Below, piece by piece: positions 9,436-18,987 of a stretch of 64,000 nt of DNA. Both the position numbers and the translations under genes were made by a program. The stretch lies in NCBI GenBank assembly GCA_041684965.1, contig JAWLGR010000008.1, positions 1-64,000 of the forward strand, in the 5' to 3' direction. The notes under the pieces were generated by a model. It did no database searches. It was not told where the DNA came from and worked only from the letters and a program-made list of their open reading frames with translations. The first letter of the stretch is position 1. Each line of letters begins with the position of its first letter. Source of the stretch: Mariniphaga sp041684965 (GTDB taxonomy: Bacteria > Bacteroidota > Bacteroidia > Bacteroidales > Prolixibacteraceae).

Positions 9436-10119
9436 ATGAAAACATTTGCAGACAAAGTCATTGAATTTAACAGTCAGCTTGAATACGACGCTAAGCTTCC
9501 CGCAGGCATAAAAATTATGAACCCTTTTAAGACGAACAAGGAAATATTACCCATCTCAAGGATTTTCTATAAACGGTTTTACAATGATAACAATATCAGA
9601 AAGTTAATTCTAGGAATAAATCCCGGAAGGTTAGGTGCCGGAGTTACGGGAATTCCATTTACAGATACAAAACGGCTGACAGAAATATGCAGGATAAATA
9701 TAGAATCGTTTTCCACACATGAGCCATCATCAGTGTTTATTTATGACATGATTGACAAGTTTGGCGGCCCCGAATTATTCTACAGCAAATATTTTATTAC
9801 TGCAGTAAGTCCTTTGGGTTTTGTTGCGCAAAACAAGAAAGGAAACTGGATTAATTATAATTATTATGATTCAGTGGAAGTAATCACAGCCATGGAACCT
9901 TTTATTTTGGAGTGTATAAAAACTCAAATCAGCTTTGGTATTGATACATCTGTATGTTACGTACTTGGTAAAAAGAATGCGGGATTTGTGAAACTTTTAA
10001 ATTCCAGAGAGAAATTATTTAAATCTATTGTTGTATTGGATCATCCAAGATACATACAACAGTACAAATCAGCCTATAAGAACCATTACATTTCTGATTA
10101 TTTAGCCAAACTAAAATAA
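9436..10119 (+). CDS. SMUG2-type uracil-DNA glycosylase family protein
   Basis: Likely removes damaged bases such as uracil from DNA. The 227-residue protein carries the superfamily motif 1 as LGINPGRLGAGVTGIPFTD (about 59-77) and the C-terminal motif 2 as LDHPRYIQQY (from residue 201). YFITAVSPLGF lies between them. This set matches the SMUG2/DUF4918 group, often found in Bacteroidota. Usual family length. Stands alone on the plus strand; not linked to other repair genes here. Substrate is inferred from the family only. Confidence 0.8.
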   Translation: MKTFADKVIEFNSQLEYDAKLPAGIKIMNPFKTNKEILPISRIFYKRFYNDNNIRKLILGINPGRLGAGVTGIPFTDTKRLTEICRINIESFSTHEPSSVFIYDMIDKFGGPELFYSKYFITAVSPLGFVAQNKKGNWINYNYYDSVEVITAMEPFILECIKTQISFGIDTSVCYVLGKKNAGFVKLLNSREKLFKSIVVLDHPRYIQQYKSAYKNHYISDYLAKLK

Positions 10120-10341
10120 AAAAGGGAAATATACTTTGACAGGATATTTTAGTGCAGGTAAAGTTGGCAGTTTCAGCGTTCGGTACCAAATCGTCAGATT
10201 AAATTCCGGCAGCGGGGTTGTGACCAAAAAAAGGGGATTGAACAGGAAAACCAGGCCTGCCCTTTCAAATCAAAACCTTTTCATCAAAGTTCTTTTTTTA
10301 GACAGGTAAACATTACTTTTGACGCTTCAATCGGAGAATAA

Positions 10342-11739
10342 ATGAACTGGACAAGAAAACAGGTTTCCATACTTGCAATAGTGGCAATTACTTCTTTCAT
10401 GGGTACTTTTCTGATTTCATCAGTAAATATTGCACTTCCGGCTATTGAAAAAAGCTTTGGACTGGATGCGGTCAGGTTAAGTTGGGTAATAACCGCTTTT
10501 TTGCTGGCAACGGCAATGTTCTTATTACCGGTAGGACGGTGGGGGGATTTGACTGGTATCCGTAAAATTTTTAAGGCCGGTGTTATAGTATTTACACTTG
10601 CCTCATTAATATGCGGGTTTGCTCCCTCGGGTTTCTGGTTAATTCTCTTTCGGTATATACAAGGTATAGGGGCAGCCTTTACAAGTACAACAGGTCCGGC
10701 TATTCTGGTAACGGCATTTTCTCCACAATACCGTGGCAGGGTGCTTGGATTTTCAGTATCTGCAGTTTACCTTGGCCTGGCATTTGGACCCTTTGCAGGT
10801 GGTTTTCTGACGCAATTCCTGGGCTGGCGTTCAATCTTTTTTGTTGCCTCTGCTTTTGGTTTAATAACCACCACCATTGCCTTTTTATTCCTTGGAAAGG
10901 ACCAGCCTAAACTAGGTATTGAAAGAAGGTTGGATTTGAAGGGTACCGTGTTTTATATGGTTGGGCTGATATTGTTGGTATATGGTTCATCATATATACC
11001 TGGTCTTCAGGGATGGCTGATGATGGGAGTTGGCACTTTTGCCCTGATTATTTTCTGGCAGGTGGAAAACCGATCATCAAATCCTGTTCTTGAAACCCGG
11101 TTATTTACCAGGAACCGGCTGTTTGCCTTTTCCAATCTGGCAGCATTGATTAACTACAGCGCCACTTTTGCAATTGTTTTTCTGCTCAGCCTGTACCTGC
11201 AGAAAATTCAGGGGATGTCTCCCCGCCAGGCAGGAATGATTCTCGTGGCACAACCTGCCGTCATGGCACTGTTTTCACCCATTGCAGGAAGACTCTCCGA
11301 TCGCATCCAACCCCGGTATCTTGCCACAATGGGCATGGCCATGTGCACCATTGGGCTGGTAGTGTTTTCATTACTAACAGGTCTCACACCTATATGGCTG
11401 ATTGTAATTGTCCTGTTTTGGGTTGGTTTGGGATTTGCGTTTTTCTCATCGCCTAATATGAACACAATAATGAGTTCAGTAGAAAAACACCAACTCGGGC
11501 TTGCCTCGGGAACCGCTGCAACTATGAGGGTAGTAGGTCAGATTACCAGTATGACTGTTGCTACTTTATTTTTTGCCGCATTTATTGGCAAACAGGCAAT
11601 TGAAACTGTCCCCGACAACCTGTTTCTGTTGGCCATGAAATATTCGTTTTTGAGCTTTTCCTTACTTAGTGCATCAGGAATCTATTTTTCTTATAACCGT
11701 GGAAAAATTAACCGGGAGCTAAAAACTAAAAATGCATGA
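10342..11739 (+). CDS. MFS transporter, DHA2-like (drug:H+ antiporter type)
   Basis: Inner-membrane transporter of 465 residues with 12-14 predicted helices. Family motifs are visible: ISSVNIALPAIEKSFGL near the N-terminus, the loop motif GRWGDLTGIRKIF at about 66-78, and motif C-like sequence GLAFGPFAGGFLTQFLGWR in helix 5. This combination points to the EmrB/QacA (DHA2) family, which exports toxic compounds. No partner membrane-fusion or outer-membrane gene is adjacent, so single-component efflux is likely. Substrate unknown. Confidence 0.88.
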   Translation: MNWTRKQVSILAIVAITSFMGTFLISSVNIALPAIEKSFGLDAVRLSWVITAFLLATAMFLLPVGRWGDLTGIRKIFKAGVIVFTLASLICGFAPSGFWLILFRYIQGIGAAFTSTTGPAILVTAFSPQYRGRVLGFSVSAVYLGLAFGPFAGGFLTQFLGWRSIFFVASAFGLITTTIAFLFLGKDQPKLGIERRLDLKGTVFYMVGLILLVYGSSYIPGLQGWLMMGVGTFALIIFWQVENRSSNPVLETRLFTRNRLFAFSNLAALINYSATFAIVFLLSLYLQKIQGMSPRQAGMILVAQPAVMALFSPIAGRLSDRIQPRYLATMGMAMCTIGLVVFSLLTGLTPIWLIVIVLFWVGLGFAFFSSPNMNTIMSSVEKHQLGLASGTAATMRVVGQITSMTVATLFFAAFIGKQAIETVPDNLFLLAMKYSFLSFSLLSASGIYFSYNRGKINRELKTKNA

Positions 11740-11840
11740 TAAGTTTCAGGGTGATCATTTCCATTTAAAAATTTATTTTCTTTACCCTCAATTAGAACTG
11801 GCAATTTTCAAAAATAAATAGCAGAATAATACCATCAATT

Positions 11841-13802
11841 ATGGACCTGACAACTAAAAAATCGTCAAAGTTAATACCGGTAACCGGACGCGTATTTATT
11901 TCTGTAATGTTACTGTTACTTCTGAATTTAATGCTCGCTGCACAAACCGACAGCATTTTCGTTGAACAAGATTCTGTAAATAAAGTACTGTTGCAGGAAT
12001 TCAACAGGCGACTGGCGGAAATAGAGCAGAAACGCATTGTGGATTCAATCAGGAAGGCGGATCTTGAGCAACAGATTATTTCCTTAAAAACCACCGATAA
12101 TTTGCAGAAGGAAAATCTGCAAAAACAACTGGAAGAAATCAATATCCGTGAAAGCCAAATGAAGCAGGAGAAGAAAGCTCGTATTGATGCTCTTCGGTCA
12201 ACAGCTTCAGGGTCTCCAGTCGTTGGAGCCCAAAATGATACCTTATTTTTTATTTACACCAAAATTGGTTCATTTACACCGCAGGACCGTGCCGAGAATA
12301 TTTCAAAAAAAATAAACCTGCTTTTCAAGGACGACTTTCTTAAACCGGATTCCATAAAAGTGGTGTCGACTGAGAACACTATGGATATTATCTATGGGCA
12401 ATTAATTATAATGAGCATTTCTGAAAACGATGCATTATGGTACAACCGTGAAATGACAAACCTTGCTCATGAATTTAAAATGCAAATTACCGAATCGGTT
12501 GTTTTAGCCCGTAAGAACAAAAGTCTTACACGCCTTTTGATAAGAATTGGCCTGGTGATTCTCGTTTTTGCCATTGCCTGGTTTCTTTTCCGTTTAATTG
12601 GAAAAGGACACCATCTCGCTCTCCGGCATATAATACGCAATAAAGGCAAATGGCTGAAAAACCTGGCATATAGGGACTATACCTTTCTTACCGCTGATCA
12701 GGAGCTTCAGGGTATTCTTCTTTTATTAAAAGCGACAAGATGGTTCACCTATGCACTGCTGGTATACATCACTTTACCAATTATATTCAGTATTTTTCCT
12801 TTTACAAGGGGCTGGGCAGATAACCTGTTTAATCTGATATGGTCACCATTCAAAGGTGTATTTTTATCTGTATGGAATTACTTGCCAAACTTGTTCACCA
12901 TCCTGGTAATTTTTACTGTGATGAAGTATTTCATCCGGTTTGTAAAATACATCTTTTCAGAAATAGAAGCGGGAAAACTACAATTCTCAGGATTTCATGC
13001 CGACTGGGCCATGCCCACATACAGTATTGTCAGGTTTCTGCTTTATGCATTCATGTTTGTAATGATTTTTCCTTATCTTCCAGGTTCCGACTCAGATATC
13101 TTTAAAGGAGTCTCTGTTTTTATCGGTATACTTTTTTCTCTGGGCTCTTCTTCTGCTATTGCCAACATGGTTGCGGGACTGGTGATTACTTATATGCGTC
13201 CATTTAAAATAAACGATCGCATTAAAATAGGTGAAATCACAGGAGATGTTATAGAAAAGACACTGCTTGTAACCCGGCTGCGCACCATAAAAAATGAAAT
13301 TATAACCATTCCAAACTCCACAATACTAACGGGTAACACCACCAACTTCAGCAGCTACGCCGGCGATGCCGGTCTTATCGTTCATACTACTGTTACAATA
13401 GGTTATGACGTACCCTGGAGAGATATGCACCAGACATTGATTGATGCTGCACTTAATACTGAATTTGTTGAATATAATCCGAAACCTTTTGTACTTCAAA
13501 CTGCACTTGAGGATTTTTATGTGGCATATCAGATTAATGCATATACCAAAGAACCGGGTAAACAAGCATATATTTATTCCGGTCTTCATCAGAACATACA
13601 GGATTTATGCAATGAACGGGGAATTGAGATTTTATCCCCTCATTACCGTGCTGCCAGAGATGGCAACCGGAGCACACTTCCGGCTGAATACCTTCCAGCA
13701 GATTATATGGTTCCGAAGTTTGAGGTTAATATTAATAATGTGCAAAAGAAGGAATCAACCAACAAAACAGAATCTACACAAGAAACTGTAAAAGAGTATT
13801 AA
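11841..13802 (+). CDS. Mechanosensitive channel, MscS family
   Basis: A 653-residue inner-membrane protein: an N-terminal hydrophobic signal segment (about 18-34), a periplasmic coiled coil rich in Glu/Gln/Lys (about 45-125), several transmembrane helices from about 230 on, then the MscS pore helix and beta domain. The pore region reads LGSSSAIANMVAGLVITYMRPF and the beta domain RIKIGEITGDVIEKTLLVTRLRT, both classic MscS. The C-terminal cytoplasmic part ends in a low-complexity Asn/Thr-rich tail. It would open under membrane tension to protect against osmotic downshock. Monocistronic. Confidence 0.92.
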   Translation: MDLTTKKSSKLIPVTGRVFISVMLLLLLNLMLAAQTDSIFVEQDSVNKVLLQEFNRRLAEIEQKRIVDSIRKADLEQQIISLKTTDNLQKENLQKQLEEINIRESQMKQEKKARIDALRSTASGSPVVGAQNDTLFFIYTKIGSFTPQDRAENISKKINLLFKDDFLKPDSIKVVSTENTMDIIYGQLIIMSISENDALWYNREMTNLAHEFKMQITESVVLARKNKSLTRLLIRIGLVILVFAIAWFLFRLIGKGHHLALRHIIRNKGKWLKNLAYRDYTFLTADQELQGILLLLKATRWFTYALLVYITLPIIFSIFPFTRGWADNLFNLIWSPFKGVFLSVWNYLPNLFTILVIFTVMKYFIRFVKYIFSEIEAGKLQFSGFHADWAMPTYSIVRFLLYAFMFVMIFPYLPGSDSDIFKGVSVFIGILFSLGSSSAIANMVAGLVITYMRPFKINDRIKIGEITGDVIEKTLLVTRLRTIKNEIITIPNSTILTGNTTNFSSYAGDAGLIVHTTVTIGYDVPWRDMHQTLIDAALNTEFVEYNPKPFVLQTALEDFYVAYQINAYTKEPGKQAYIYSGLHQNIQDLCNERGIEILSPHYRAARDGNRSTLPAEYLPADYMVPKFEVNINNVQKKESTNKTESTQETVKEY

Positions 13803-14154
13803 GCAGACTGGTTTTGCAGGAAAAATATAAATTTTTTATATAACTCTGTTAGCAAACTTAATTCATTTCCTAAATTCAAGCACTTAAATCAAACAGTGTA
13901 AAAATTTACAAATCAGAATGAAAGCCATCTAAAATAAGTATACTGGATTTAATCAATGCCAGCCTTAAAAACAATAAATTACCTATTAATAAAGCCCTTT
14001 TATTAAGTATTTTAAAGAGTTAACGGTACTATTTTAATTTATATAAATTTTAGGAGATAACATCCAAATTAATACTTAATACTGGGAAAAAGAGAAAATA
14101 ATAAAAGGCGTAAAAAAGCCCCGTCTTTAAAAGCGGGGCTTTGTATGCTTCATA
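13803..14154. other. Intergenic region between convergent genes
   Basis: AT-rich spacer between mscS-like and pckA, which converge. Apart from the terminator hairpin at its right end I see no gene or repeat. Confidence 0.6.
14111..14142 (-). terminator. Rho-independent terminator of pckA
   Basis: A 9-bp perfect stem (AAAGCCCCG at 14115-14123, CGGGGCTTT at 14134-14142) with a 10-nt loop. On the minus strand it is followed by a T-run, so it ends pckA transcription just after the stop codon. On the plus strand only three T follow. Confidence 0.9.
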
Positions 14155-15780
14155 TTATGCAAGAACTTCTCTTTCATTAAGCTGCGGACCAGCAGCTACT
14201 AGTGCCTTACCTTCTTCGTTATCGGTATACTTTTCAAAGTTTTTGATAAAGCGGCTTGCAAGGTCTTTCGCCTTTTCGTTCCATTCCTCTCTGTTCTGGT
14301 ATGTGTCACGTGGATCAAGGATTTTTGGATCCACATTGGGCAATGCAACCGGAACTTCCAGATTAAATACGGGAATTATTTTTGTTTCAGCTTTTTCTAT
14401 TGATCCATCAAGTATGGCATCAATAATAGCACGAGTGTCTTTAATGGAAATACGTTTACCTGAGCCGTTCCATCCTGTATTTACCAAATAAGCTTCAGCA
14501 CCGTGTTCTTTCATCTTTCTTACCAGTTCCTGGCCATACTTTGTAGGATGAAGTGACAGGAAAGCAGCTCCAAAACATGCAGAAAATGTGGGCTGAGGTG
14601 TGGTCACTCCACGCTCTGTACCTGCTAGTTTTGCTGTAAAGCCTGAAAGAAAATGATATTTAGTTTGTTCCGGCGTTAATTTAGAAACAGGAGGCATAAC
14701 TCCAAATGCATCGGCGGTGAGGAAGATCACCTTATTGGCATGTCCTGCCTTAGATACTGGTTTAACGATGTTTTCGATATGATAAATCGGATAAGAAACA
14801 CGTGTATTCTGAGTAACAGATCCATCAGTGAAGTCTATTTTACCATTTTCGTCAACTGTAACATTTTCGAGAAGCGCATCCCTTTTAATAGCATGATAGA
14901 TATCAGGTTCGGCGACAGGATCAAGGTTAATTGTCTTGGCATAACAACCTCCTTCAAAATTAAAAATACCGTCATCGTCCCAGCCATGCTCATCATCACC
15001 TATCAGTTTTCGCTTCGGATCGGTTGAAAGTGTTGTTTTGCCTGTTCCCGATAATCCAAAGAAAATAGCAACATCCCCTTTTTCTCCAACATTTGCAGAA
15101 CAATGCATTGATGCCATTCCTTTGAGCGGAAGGTAATAATTCATCATGGCGAACATTCCTTTTTTCATTTCACCACCATACCAGGAACCACCAATCACCT
15201 GCATTTGTTCAGAGAGGTTGAATACTGTAAAAACTTCTGAATTCAATCCATGTTCGTTCCATTTCGGATTGCTTGTTTTAGAACCATTCATAACAACAAA
15301 ATCAGGTTCACCATAAGTTTCCAGTTCTTTTTCAGTAGGCCGGAGGAACATGTTTTTAACAAAATGTGCCTGCCAGGCTACTTCCATTATAAAACGCACT
15401 TTCAGTCTTGAGTTTTCATTGGCACCGAGGAAAGTATCCATCACAAACAATCTTTTTCCTGAAAGTTGTTTTGTAACAATAGCTTTTAAATCAACCCACA
15501 CTTCAGGTGAAGTTGGTTTATTGTCATTTGGTGAAATAGGCGATGTCCACCAGATTGTATCACTGGTAGTATCATCTTTTACAATGAACTTATCTTTAGG
15601 TGAACGTCCCGTAAATATGCCTGTCATAACATTAACAGCATCAAGTTCAGTCAACTGTCCTTTTTCATATCCTTCCAGATCGGGCCGCATTTCCTCTTCA
15701 AAAAGCTGTTCATAAGAAGGATTGTAGACAATTTCCTGTACGTTCTGAATGCCGTACTTAACTAAATCTAAATTTTTCAT
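14155..15780 (-). CDS. pckA: ATP-dependent phosphoenolpyruvate carboxykinase
   Basis: Catalyses oxaloacetate + ATP to phosphoenolpyruvate + ADP + CO2, the first committed step of gluconeogenesis; in many fermenting Bacteroidota it runs in the CO2-fixing direction toward succinate. The 541 residues match the ATP-type enzyme. Seen motifs: GRSPKDKFIV near 54-63, the P-loop FFGLSGTGKTTLS at about 238-250, DDEHGWDDDGIFNFEGGCYAK just after it, and NTGWNGSGKRISIKDTR near 435-451. Own terminator downstream. Confidence 0.97.
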   Translation of the reverse strand: MKNLDLVKYGIQNVQEIVYNPSYEQLFEEEMRPDLEGYEKGQLTELDAVNVMTGIFTGRSPKDKFIVKDDTTSDTIWWTSPISPNDNKPTSPEVWVDLKAIVTKQLSGKRLFVMDTFLGANENSRLKVRFIMEVAWQAHFVKNMFLRPTEKELETYGEPDFVVMNGSKTSNPKWNEHGLNSEVFTVFNLSEQMQVIGGSWYGGEMKKGMFAMMNYYLPLKGMASMHCSANVGEKGDVAIFFGLSGTGKTTLSTDPKRKLIGDDEHGWDDDGIFNFEGGCYAKTINLDPVAEPDIYHAIKRDALLENVTVDENGKIDFTDGSVTQNTRVSYPIYHIENIVKPVSKAGHANKVIFLTADAFGVMPPVSKLTPEQTKYHFLSGFTAKLAGTERGVTTPQPTFSACFGAAFLSLHPTKYGQELVRKMKEHGAEAYLVNTGWNGSGKRISIKDTRAIIDAILDGSIEKAETKIIPVFNLEVPVALPNVDPKILDPRDTYQNREEWNEKAKDLASRFIKNFEKYTDNEEGKALVAAGPQLNEREVLA

Positions 15781-15963
15781 AACTATCTAATAAATAATAT
15801 AATAACTGATTCCCTAAATCTAATTCCTTATTACAAAAATAATTTAATTTTCTACTTTGCCTCATCCTGTTTCTTTAATAAAGTTAAATCAAATTCGAAT
15901 TAAACATTCTCTTAACATATTCAAAAAAAGAAAATGCCAGTAACAAAGATTTAATTTCAGCAT

Positions 15964-15986
15964 AAAAAAAGAGGCCATCGGTCTCT
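15964..15986 (-). terminator. Probable rho-independent terminator of xerD
   Basis: On the minus strand, AGAGACC-GAT-GGCCTCT forms a 7-bp stem with one mismatch and a 3-nt loop, followed at once by seven T. It lies 17 bases after the xerD stop codon. Confidence 0.75.
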
Positions 15987-16002
15987 CAATATATAAAATA
16001 AA

Positions 16003-16902
16003 CTAAGATCGGGGATGGTACTGATGGATTGTATCTCGCAAATAATCACGGTCGAGATGTGTGTAGATTTCAGTAGTGAGTATAGATTCATGACCCAGCA
16101 TTTCCTGAACTGCCCTTAAATCGGCACCTCCATTAATCAGATGGGTGGCAAATGAATGTCTGAAAGTGTGCGGGCTTATTTTTTTATTAAGGTTAATTTT
16201 TTCTGCAAGATTTTTTATAATAGTAAATACCATTACTCTACTCAACTTCTTCCCCCTTCGGTTAAGGAAGACGATGTTTTCACTTTCTTTATGGATTTTT
16301 AGGCCATCCCGGTAATCACGGATATACTTTTCTATTTCTTCAACAGCACGGCTACTCACCGGTACGAGTCGTTCCTTTTCTGCTTTGCCTTCAATTTTCA
16401 CATATCCATCATCAAAAAAGAGATTGGTTATTTTCAGGTTTACCAGTTCCGAAACACGAAGTCCGCAACTATAAAGAGTTTCAAGCATTGCTTTATTGCG
16501 TTGCCCTTCGGGTTTGTTCAAATCAACGGCATCAATCAACTCATCAATTTCTTCCATCGAAAGCACATCTGGAAGTTTCCGCCCGATTTTAGGAGATTCA
16601 AGCAAAGCCGTTGGATCGCTTGTAATTTTTCCCTCAATTAACAGGTACTTGTAAAACGACTTTATCCCCGAAATAGTTCTTGCCTGGGTACGAGGACTCA
16701 CTCCCCGTTCATTAAGCCATTCTACAAATTTTTTAAGATGGTGTAACTTCACCTTGTCAGGGCCTGCTTTTCTATAGTTCTTGCCAAGAAATTCAGTTAG
16801 CTTGTTGATATCATTAATATAGGCAGCAATTGAATTTGAAGACAACGACTTTTCAAGCTTCAGGTAATTTTCATAACTTTTTTTGCTTTCATCCCATTTC
16901 AT
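16003..16902 (-). CDS. xerD: Tyrosine recombinase XerD
   Basis: Site-specific recombinase that with a XerC-type partner resolves chromosome dimers at dif. The 299-residue length is standard. The N-terminal SAM-like DNA-binding domain covers about 1-90; the catalytic domain carries Arg149 (SCGLRVSEL), the beta-hairpin Lys at about 173-176, His245 and Arg248 (PHTFRHSFATHL), His271 (LGHESILTT) and the nucleophile Tyr280 (IYTH). All catalytic residues are present. It is not next to a phage or transposon, which supports a housekeeping role. Transcribed away from aroQ. Confidence 0.9.
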   Translation of the reverse strand: MKWDESKKSYENYLKLEKSLSSNSIAAYINDINKLTEFLGKNYRKAGPDKVKLHHLKKFVEWLNERGVSPRTQARTISGIKSFYKYLLIEGKITSDPTALLESPKIGRKLPDVLSMEEIDELIDAVDLNKPEGQRNKAMLETLYSCGLRVSELVNLKITNLFFDDGYVKIEGKAEKERLVPVSSRAVEEIEKYIRDYRDGLKIHKESENIVFLNRRGKKLSRVMVFTIIKNLAEKINLNKKISPHTFRHSFATHLINGGADLRAVQEMLGHESILTTEIYTHLDRDYLRDTIHQYHPRS

Positions 16903-16919
16903 ATCCTTAAGTTTTATTT

Positions 16920-16956
16920 TTTAAATCAGCTGATTTAAATAAATTTGGTAACCAAA
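16920..16956. promoter_or_regulatory. Paired palindromes in the xerD-aroQ divergent spacer
   Basis: Two perfect palindromes lie next to each other: a 20-bp one (TTTAAATCAGCTGATTTAAA, 16920-16939) and TTTGGT-A-ACCAAA (16944-16956). A third, imperfect one (TAGTGAC/GTTACTA, 16995-17014) lies nearer aroQ. They begin 18 bp upstream of the xerD start and could be operators for a dimeric regulator. No binding protein can be named. Confidence 0.45.
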
Positions 16957-17039
16957 AGTGAATGATATCTATAATTATGATATTTACTACGTTTTAGTGA
17001 CTCTAAAGTTACTATAAAAAAAATTAAAAAAGAAATAAG

Positions 17040-17459
17040 ATGAAATTATTGATTATCAATGGCCCAAATTTAAATCTGCTTGGAAAAAGAGAAAAAAATA
17101 TCTATGGTAAAGAATCTTTCGGGGATTATTATGAGAAATTGAAGAATGGATTCCCTGAGATTGAATTTTCATATTTTCAGTCAAATATTGAAGGAGAACT
17201 CGTTAACAAACTTCATGAAGAAGGATTTACCGTTGATGGTATCATAATTAATGCCGGAGCTTATACGCACACATCCATTGCTGTTCGTGATGCAATTGCA
17301 GGAATTTCGACACCTGTAGTAGAGGTTCATATTTCAAATACATTAACCCGGGAAGATTTTCGGCACAAATCTATTATTGGCCCCGTTTGCCGCGGCTGTA
17401 TTATGGGTTTTGGATTAAATTCATATGCACTTGCAGTTCACAGTTTCACAAGTATCTGA
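17040..17459 (+). CDS. aroQ: Type II 3-dehydroquinate dehydratase
   Basis: Third step of the shikimate pathway: 3-dehydroquinate to 3-dehydroshikimate. The 139-residue protein has the type II hallmarks: INGPNLNLLGKREKNIYG with the catalytic Tyr at 23, FSYFQSNIEGELVNKLHE, INAGAYTHTSIAVRDAI at about 76-92, and VEVHISN with the catalytic His at about 102. The C-terminus ends GFGLNSYALAVHSF. Type II enzymes form dodecamers in the cytoplasm. Pyruvate kinase follows on the same strand about 80 bp later and may be co-transcribed. Confidence 0.96.
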   Translation: MKLLIINGPNLNLLGKREKNIYGKESFGDYYEKLKNGFPEIEFSYFQSNIEGELVNKLHEEGFTVDGIIINAGAYTHTSIAVRDAIAGISTPVVEVHISNTLTREDFRHKSIIGPVCRGCIMGFGLNSYALAVHSFTSI

Positions 17460-17538
17460 ACAAAAGATTCAGGTAAGACTTTATTATACTGTCAGGAATA
17501 GTTTTTTCTCCCTGGTGGAACTTAAAACAACCCGCGTT

Positions 17539-18987
17539 ATGAGACTAACAAAAATTGTAGCAACTTTATCGGATATAAAATCAGTTACTTTTTTTATAAG
17601 GTATCTTTATGATGCCGGAATGAATGTTGCCCGGCTAAATACTGCACATCTTGGATTGGAAGCAGCGAAAAATCTCATAAATAACATACGGGAAGTTTCA
17701 GATAAAATCGCCATTCTCATAGATACTAAAGGCCCCGAAATAAGGACATGTAGTATGCAAAACGAGCTGGTGGTAGAAGAAAACCAGGAGGTGAAGTTTT
17801 CCTATACATTCAATGCTGAAAATAATATAGATGTATGCGTTAACCATTCCAAGTTTGTTTCATACCTGAAACCGGGTAACCGTATACTCATAGATGATGG
17901 TGCCATTTCTGCTGTAGTAACAAAAAAGTATCCCGAATACCTGATATGCAAGGTGGAAAATAGTGGTATTATTAAAAATAATAAGAGTGTCAATGTACCG
18001 GGAGTAGTAACCGATCTGCCCACACTTTCAGAAAAAGACAAAAGGTTTATACAATTTGCAGCTGAAAATGAAATTGATTTTATAGCACATTCATTTGTCC
18101 GAAACAAAGAGGATGTATTGGAGGTACAAAAAGTGCTCGATGAATTTAACAGCCCGATAAAAATTATTTCGAAGATTGAAAATATGGAAGGGGTTGAAAA
18201 TATCGATGAAATTCTGGAGCATTCCTATGGTATTATGATTGCCCGTGGTGACCTGGGAATTGAGATTCCACCTGAGGAAATTCCCATTGTGCAGCGAAAT
18301 CTGATACGTAAGGCTATTATGAAAAAAAAACCTGTTATCGTTGCCACTCAAATGCTGCACAGTATGATTACCCATCCAAGACCAACCCGTGCAGAAGTGA
18401 ACGATGTTGCTAGTGCTGTTTATTCAGGTGCCGATGCAGTTATGCTGAGCGGAGAAACTGCTATCGGGAAATACCCTGTAGAAGCAGTACAAACAATGGT
18501 ACGCATAGCAGAAAAAGTGGAACCCGATCGCAATCAATATTTCGAGTCTATTCTGCCACCGGTAAAAAATGAAATACCTGCTTACCTGGCTCAATCAGCA
18601 ATACGTTCAGCAGGCGACTTAAATCCATGTGCGATCGTAACTTCAACCACCACCGGAAAAACGGCAAGGTATCTGGCAGCATACCGGCCTGAAATTCCTA
18701 TATATGCTGTGTGTCATTTTAAAAATGTGATGCGTGAACTTGCTCTTTCTTATGGTGTTTTCCCTTCATTCGGTGAAATAAAGAAGAACCGCCTGAAAAT
18801 TCAAAAAGCGGCAATTCAATCCATGCTAAAAGAAAAAGTATTTAAACTCAACGACCTGGTTATATATGTTGGCGGCAGATTCGGAAAAGATTCTGAAGCA
18901 TCCTATATGGAAATATCAACCGCATTGAAACTATATAAGTCAACTATTCAAAAAAGTAACCATGATGATATCAACGAAAATCAATAA
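17539..18987 (+). CDS. pyk: Pyruvate kinase
   Basis: Last step of glycolysis, phosphoenolpyruvate + ADP to pyruvate + ATP. About 482 residues from the ATG at 17539 (MRLTKIVATLSD). An upstream in-frame ATG inside aroQ (17425) would add a tail foreign to the family. Motifs: MNVARLNTAH, DTKGPEIRT, the signature IISKIENMEGVENIDEI, GIMIARGDLGIEIP, and ATQMLHSMITHPRPTRAEVNDVASAV with the ADP-site Thr/Arg. The allosteric C-terminal domain is complete. Its last 17 bp overlap the end of the convergent lolA-like gene. Confidence 0.96.
   Translation: MRLTKIVATLSDIKSVTFFIRYLYDAGMNVARLNTAHLGLEAAKNLINNIREVSDKIAILIDTKGPEIRTCSMQNELVVEENQEVKFSYTFNAENNIDVCVNHSKFVSYLKPGNRILIDDGAISAVVTKKYPEYLICKVENSGIIKNNKSVNVPGVVTDLPTLSEKDKRFIQFAAENEIDFIAHSFVRNKEDVLEVQKVLDEFNSPIKIISKIENMEGVENIDEILEHSYGIMIARGDLGIEIPPEEIPIVQRNLIRKAIMKKKPVIVATQMLHSMITHPRPTRAEVNDVASAVYSGADAVMLSGETAIGKYPVEAVQTMVRIAEKVEPDRNQYFESILPPVKNEIPAYLAQSAIRSAGDLNPCAIVTSTTTGKTARYLAAYRPEIPIYAVCHFKNVMRELALSYGVFPSFGEIKKNRLKIQKAAIQSMLKEKVFKLNDLVIYVGGRFGKDSEASYMEISTALKLYKSTIQKSNHDDINENQ

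Noticed and set aside
16003..16902. Tyrosine recombinase as an integrase of a mobile island
   Set aside because: Length, motifs and neighbours (aroQ, pckA) fit housekeeping XerD, and no attachment-site repeats or cargo were seen around it.
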